Shown here: one piece after another, positions 5,656 to 6,758 of the stretch
How the letters are laid out: every line of letters starts with the position of its first letter
How positions within the stretch are numbered: the stretch's first letter is position 1
Assembly: GCA_937950105.1 (NCBI GenBank)
Contig: CALFEM010000053.1
Coordinates: 1-6,758 of the forward strand
Reading direction: 5' to 3'
DNA: 6,758 nt
Source: an uncultured Alphaproteobacteria bacterium
GTDB lineage: Bacteria > Pseudomonadota > Alphaproteobacteria > Rhizobiales > Hyphomicrobiaceae
The notes under the pieces: model-generated
The model's input: the letters and a program-made list of their open reading frames with translations, nothing else
Databases searched by the model: none
Told to the model about the DNA's origin: nothing
Program-made: the position numbers and the translations under genes

Positions 5656-5684
5656 TTGAAGCAGGGGTGAGAGGGGCCTATATC
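5656..5684 (+). promoter_or_regulatory. Candidate sigma70-like promoter with no gene assigned
   Basis: TTGAAG (5656-5661) and TATATC (5679-5684) are separated by exactly 17 bases on the plus strand, close to the alphaproteobacterial housekeeping pattern. A start site near 5691 is predicted. No annotated plus-strand gene lies downstream before the window ends. On the opposite strand the same bases could serve holC, but the elements match less well there. Confidence 0.4.
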
Positions 5685-5824
5685 GCTTGGTCCGGAGCGG
5701 CGCCAGACTTGATTGGCTGACGCCCGTGTGGGCGGTGAGTGTCGTGGCCTTCTTCATGTTCGCCACGATGCTCCCGCCCACTGCGATTCTACGGTCGGTT
5801 TTTCACGATGCCTCGAACATGCAA

Positions 5825-5850
5825 AAGGCCCGCGCGCTCGCACGGGCCTT
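5825..5850 (-). terminator. Terminator of the GLG1-type protein gene
   Basis: AAGGCCCG (5825-5832) pairs perfectly with CGGGCCTT (5843-5850) across a 10-base loop. On the minus strand the stem ends in CCTTTTGC, giving a T-run. It lies about 38 bases past the stop at 5888. Confidence 0.68.
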
Positions 5851-5887
5851 CGATTCACGTGTGCATCGTCCTGCGCGGCTCGCCGGC

Positions 5888-6169
5888 TCAGTTGCCGCTG
5901 AGCATCGAACGCGGCACCTCGCCGGCATCGACGAGCGCGCGCACGCAGCCCTTCGAAATGCGCTTGCCGGCCGACTGCATGCAGCGGCGCAGCTCGTGCG
6001 AATAGAGATTGTAGCCGGGGCAGAAGCGATTGTAGTCGCCCTTGCAGGCGTTGCGGACGCGCGACGAGAACGGGCCGCTGTCCTTGGCGGCGAAGGCCGG
6101 TGCGATACCGGCGATGGCCACAGTCGCAATGGCGGCGGCGGCAAGACCGGCGCGGATGTACTTCGTCAT
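5888..6169 (-). CDS. Exported GLG1-type cysteine-rich repeat protein
   Basis: A 93-residue protein with a signal peptide (MTKYIRAG, Ala/Ile/Val core, APAFA cleavage near residue 27). The mature part contains ACKGDYNRFCPG (41-52), ELRRCMQSAGKRISKGC (59-75) and a short tail. Cysteines are at 42, 50, 63 and 75, spaced C-x7-C-x12-C-x11-C. This is the layout of the Cys-rich GLG1 repeat (Golgi apparatus protein 1 family), which occurs as single-repeat exported proteins in many Hyphomicrobiales. Their bacterial function is not established. The start at 6169 is preceded by AAGGA about 10 bases upstream. The cysteine spacing differs from the three proteins at 595-3309, so it is a separate family. It ends at a good hairpin and appears to be a single-gene unit. 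Confidence 0.85.
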   Translation of the reverse strand: MTKYIRAGLAAAAIATVAIAGIAPAFAAKDSGPFSSRVRNACKGDYNRFCPGYNLYSHELRRCMQSAGKRISKGCVRALVDAGEVPRSMLSGN

Positions 6170-6346
6170 ATGTTCCGTTTCCTTTACGCAAACGCGCGCT
6201 GCTCGACCTCGAGGCGCGCCCGATTGGCGTCAACCAGCTTGGCGGCTACTTATGCTTTCTGGCGGAATTGCGCCAGTGCGACACGCCACCACCGGTCCGG
6301 TGGTCGCGCTGCGAAAGTCTAAGGACGGCACGCCGCCGGAATTATC
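6170..6346. other. Intergenic region between der and the GLG1-type gene
   Basis: This 177-bp gap follows der on the minus strand and precedes the 6169 start. A perfect ACCACC/GGTGGT hairpin (6288-6293 with 6299-6304) lies 43 bases past the der stop but has no T-run on either strand, so it is at best a weak terminator. TTGACG appears on the minus strand near 6226-6231 as a possible -35 for the downstream gene, without a convincing -10. Confidence 0.4.
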
Positions 6347-6758
6347 TCAGCTGCGCCGTGGCTTGCCGCGTGTCTTGCCACGCGGCTTCACGGGCGCGAA
6401 CGGGTTCTCACCCTTCTTGAGATTGAAGCGGATCGGCACGCCGGGAAGGTCGAACACCTCACGCAGACTGTTGACCAGATAACGCACATAACTGCCCGGC
6501 AGTTCGCCCGGTCGCGAGCAGAAAGCGACGAACGTCGGCGGGCGCGCGGACGGCTGCGTCACGTAGCGCAGCTTGATGCGGCGGCCGGTGACGGCCGGCG
6601 GCGCGTGGCGCGTGAGCGCCTCCTGCAGCCAGCGATTGAGATCGCCGGTCGGCACGCGCCGGTTCCAACCGTCGTAGGCGTCCGCGATCGCCCGCATCAG
6701 GCGGTCGAGACCGTTCTCGCCCAGCGCCGAGATGGTGACGAGCGCAACGCCCGAAACC
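6347..6758 (-). CDS. der: Ribosome biogenesis GTPase Der, C-terminal part
   Basis: The visible 136 residues are the C-terminal end of Der (EngA), a GTPase with two G domains and a KH-like domain that acts in 50S subunit assembly. The 5' part lies beyond the right edge; the ATG-like codon at 6697 is internal because the frame continues to 6758. The fragment begins with [20 protein letters not shown], where SAL is the G5 motif of the second G domain. The KH-like domain follows: [60 protein letters not shown] and [16 protein letters not shown] short basic tail ends in KPRRS. Confidence 0.94.
   Translation of the reverse strand, partial: VSGVALVTISALGENGLDRLMRAIADAYDGWNRRVPTGDLNRWLQEALTRHAPPAVTGRRIKLRYVTQPSARPPTFVAFCSRPGELPGSYVRYLVNSLREVFDLPGVPIRFNLKKGENPFAPVKPRGKTRGKPRRS

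Larger units (their letters stand above)
5538..5887. other. Intergenic region upstream of holC, 350 bp
   Basis: Both flanking genes are on the minus strand, so this region holds the holC promoter and the 3' end of the 5888-6169 gene, whose terminator is at 5825-5850. It also carries a good plus-strand promoter at 5656-5684 with no assigned gene. A 7-bp inverted repeat, TCGTGGC (5742-5748) with 5762-5768, lies downstream of that promoter. A plus frame from 5687 contains a hydrophobic stretch (WLTPVWAVSVVAFFMFATML) but then runs antisense into the next gene. I do not call a gene. Confidence 0.5.

Noticed and set aside
4647..5720. A 357-codon plus-strand open frame antisense to rlmJ and holC
   Set aside because: Both minus-strand genes are clearly recognised by motif. 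The plus frame is a by-product of high G/C third positions and has no family features.
5687..5830. Plus-strand frame with a hydrophobic helix-like segment
   Set aside because: Its TTG start lies at or before the predicted transcript start, it has no ribosome site, and it runs on antisense through the 5888-6169 gene. Kept only as a remark on the orphan promoter.
5888..6169. Membership of the GLG1-type protein in the four-cysteine group at 595-3309
   Set aside because: Its cysteine spacing is x7-x12-x11 and it matches the GLG1 repeat, not the closing C-x6-C layout.
6288..6304. ACCACC/GGTGGT hairpin as the der terminator
   Set aside because: The stem is short and there is no T-run on either strand.
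1..6758. CRISPR array, tRNA, rRNA, insertion sequence, phage or defence genes
   Set aside because: I scanned for direct repeats with spacers, transposase motifs, terminal inverted repeats and conserved RNA motifs, including the SRP RNA core near 5690, and found none.

Overview
The window is a GC-rich bacterial chromosomal segment, judged by eye at about two thirds G+C with strong G/C in third codon positions. Its gene content (FetB, HolC, RlmJ, Der, a CspA-type protein, a GLG1-type Cys-rich repeat protein and many small Ala-rich Sec substrates) points to an alphaproteobacterium, most likely order Hyphomicrobiales (Rhizobiales). The order is an inference from gene style, not from a marker gene. 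The first 12 bases match the 3' end of the Illumina TruSeq adapter, so the left edge is a contig end carrying library sequence, and fetB is cut there.

Layout. Bases 13-477 (+): C-terminal part of a FetB-type ABC permease. 595-1389 (-): exported protein with a four-cysteine head and a long Ala/Pro/Lys tail. 1624-1980 (-): small exported protein. 2308-2601 (+): small glycine-zipper-like membrane protein. 3004-3309 then 2723-2980 (-): a probable two-gene operon of four-cysteine exported paralogues. 3580-3795 (-): cold shock protein. 5058-5537 then 4140-5015 (-): holC and rlmJ, probably co-transcribed. 5888-6169 (-): GLG1-type Cys-rich exported protein. 6347-6758 (-): C-terminal part of the GTPase Der, cut by the right edge. 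Nine of the eleven genes are on the minus strand. Five perfect or near-perfect hairpins sit where terminators are expected, which supports the gene ends and divides the window into short transcription units.

How the genes fit together. The recognised genes are housekeeping: ribosome biogenesis or modification (Der, RlmJ), the replication clamp-loader chi subunit (HolC), an RNA chaperone (Csp) and metal transport (FetB). Between them lie small exported or membrane proteins of unknown function. The main observation is that three of these (595-1389, 2723-2980 and 3004-3309) share one layout: signal peptide, a Cys just after cleavage, a short alpha-helical-looking stretch, then a C-terminal Cys cluster ending in C-x6-C. 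The tandem pair is clearly related; the third is a more distant candidate with a different tail.

Three gene-free stretches exceed 300 bases: 1981-2307, 3796-4139 and 5538-5887. The second contains an AT-richer patch with an unexplained protein-like frame, and the third has a good sigma70-like promoter with no gene assigned to it. I see no tRNA, rRNA, CRISPR array, insertion sequence, phage gene or defence system.
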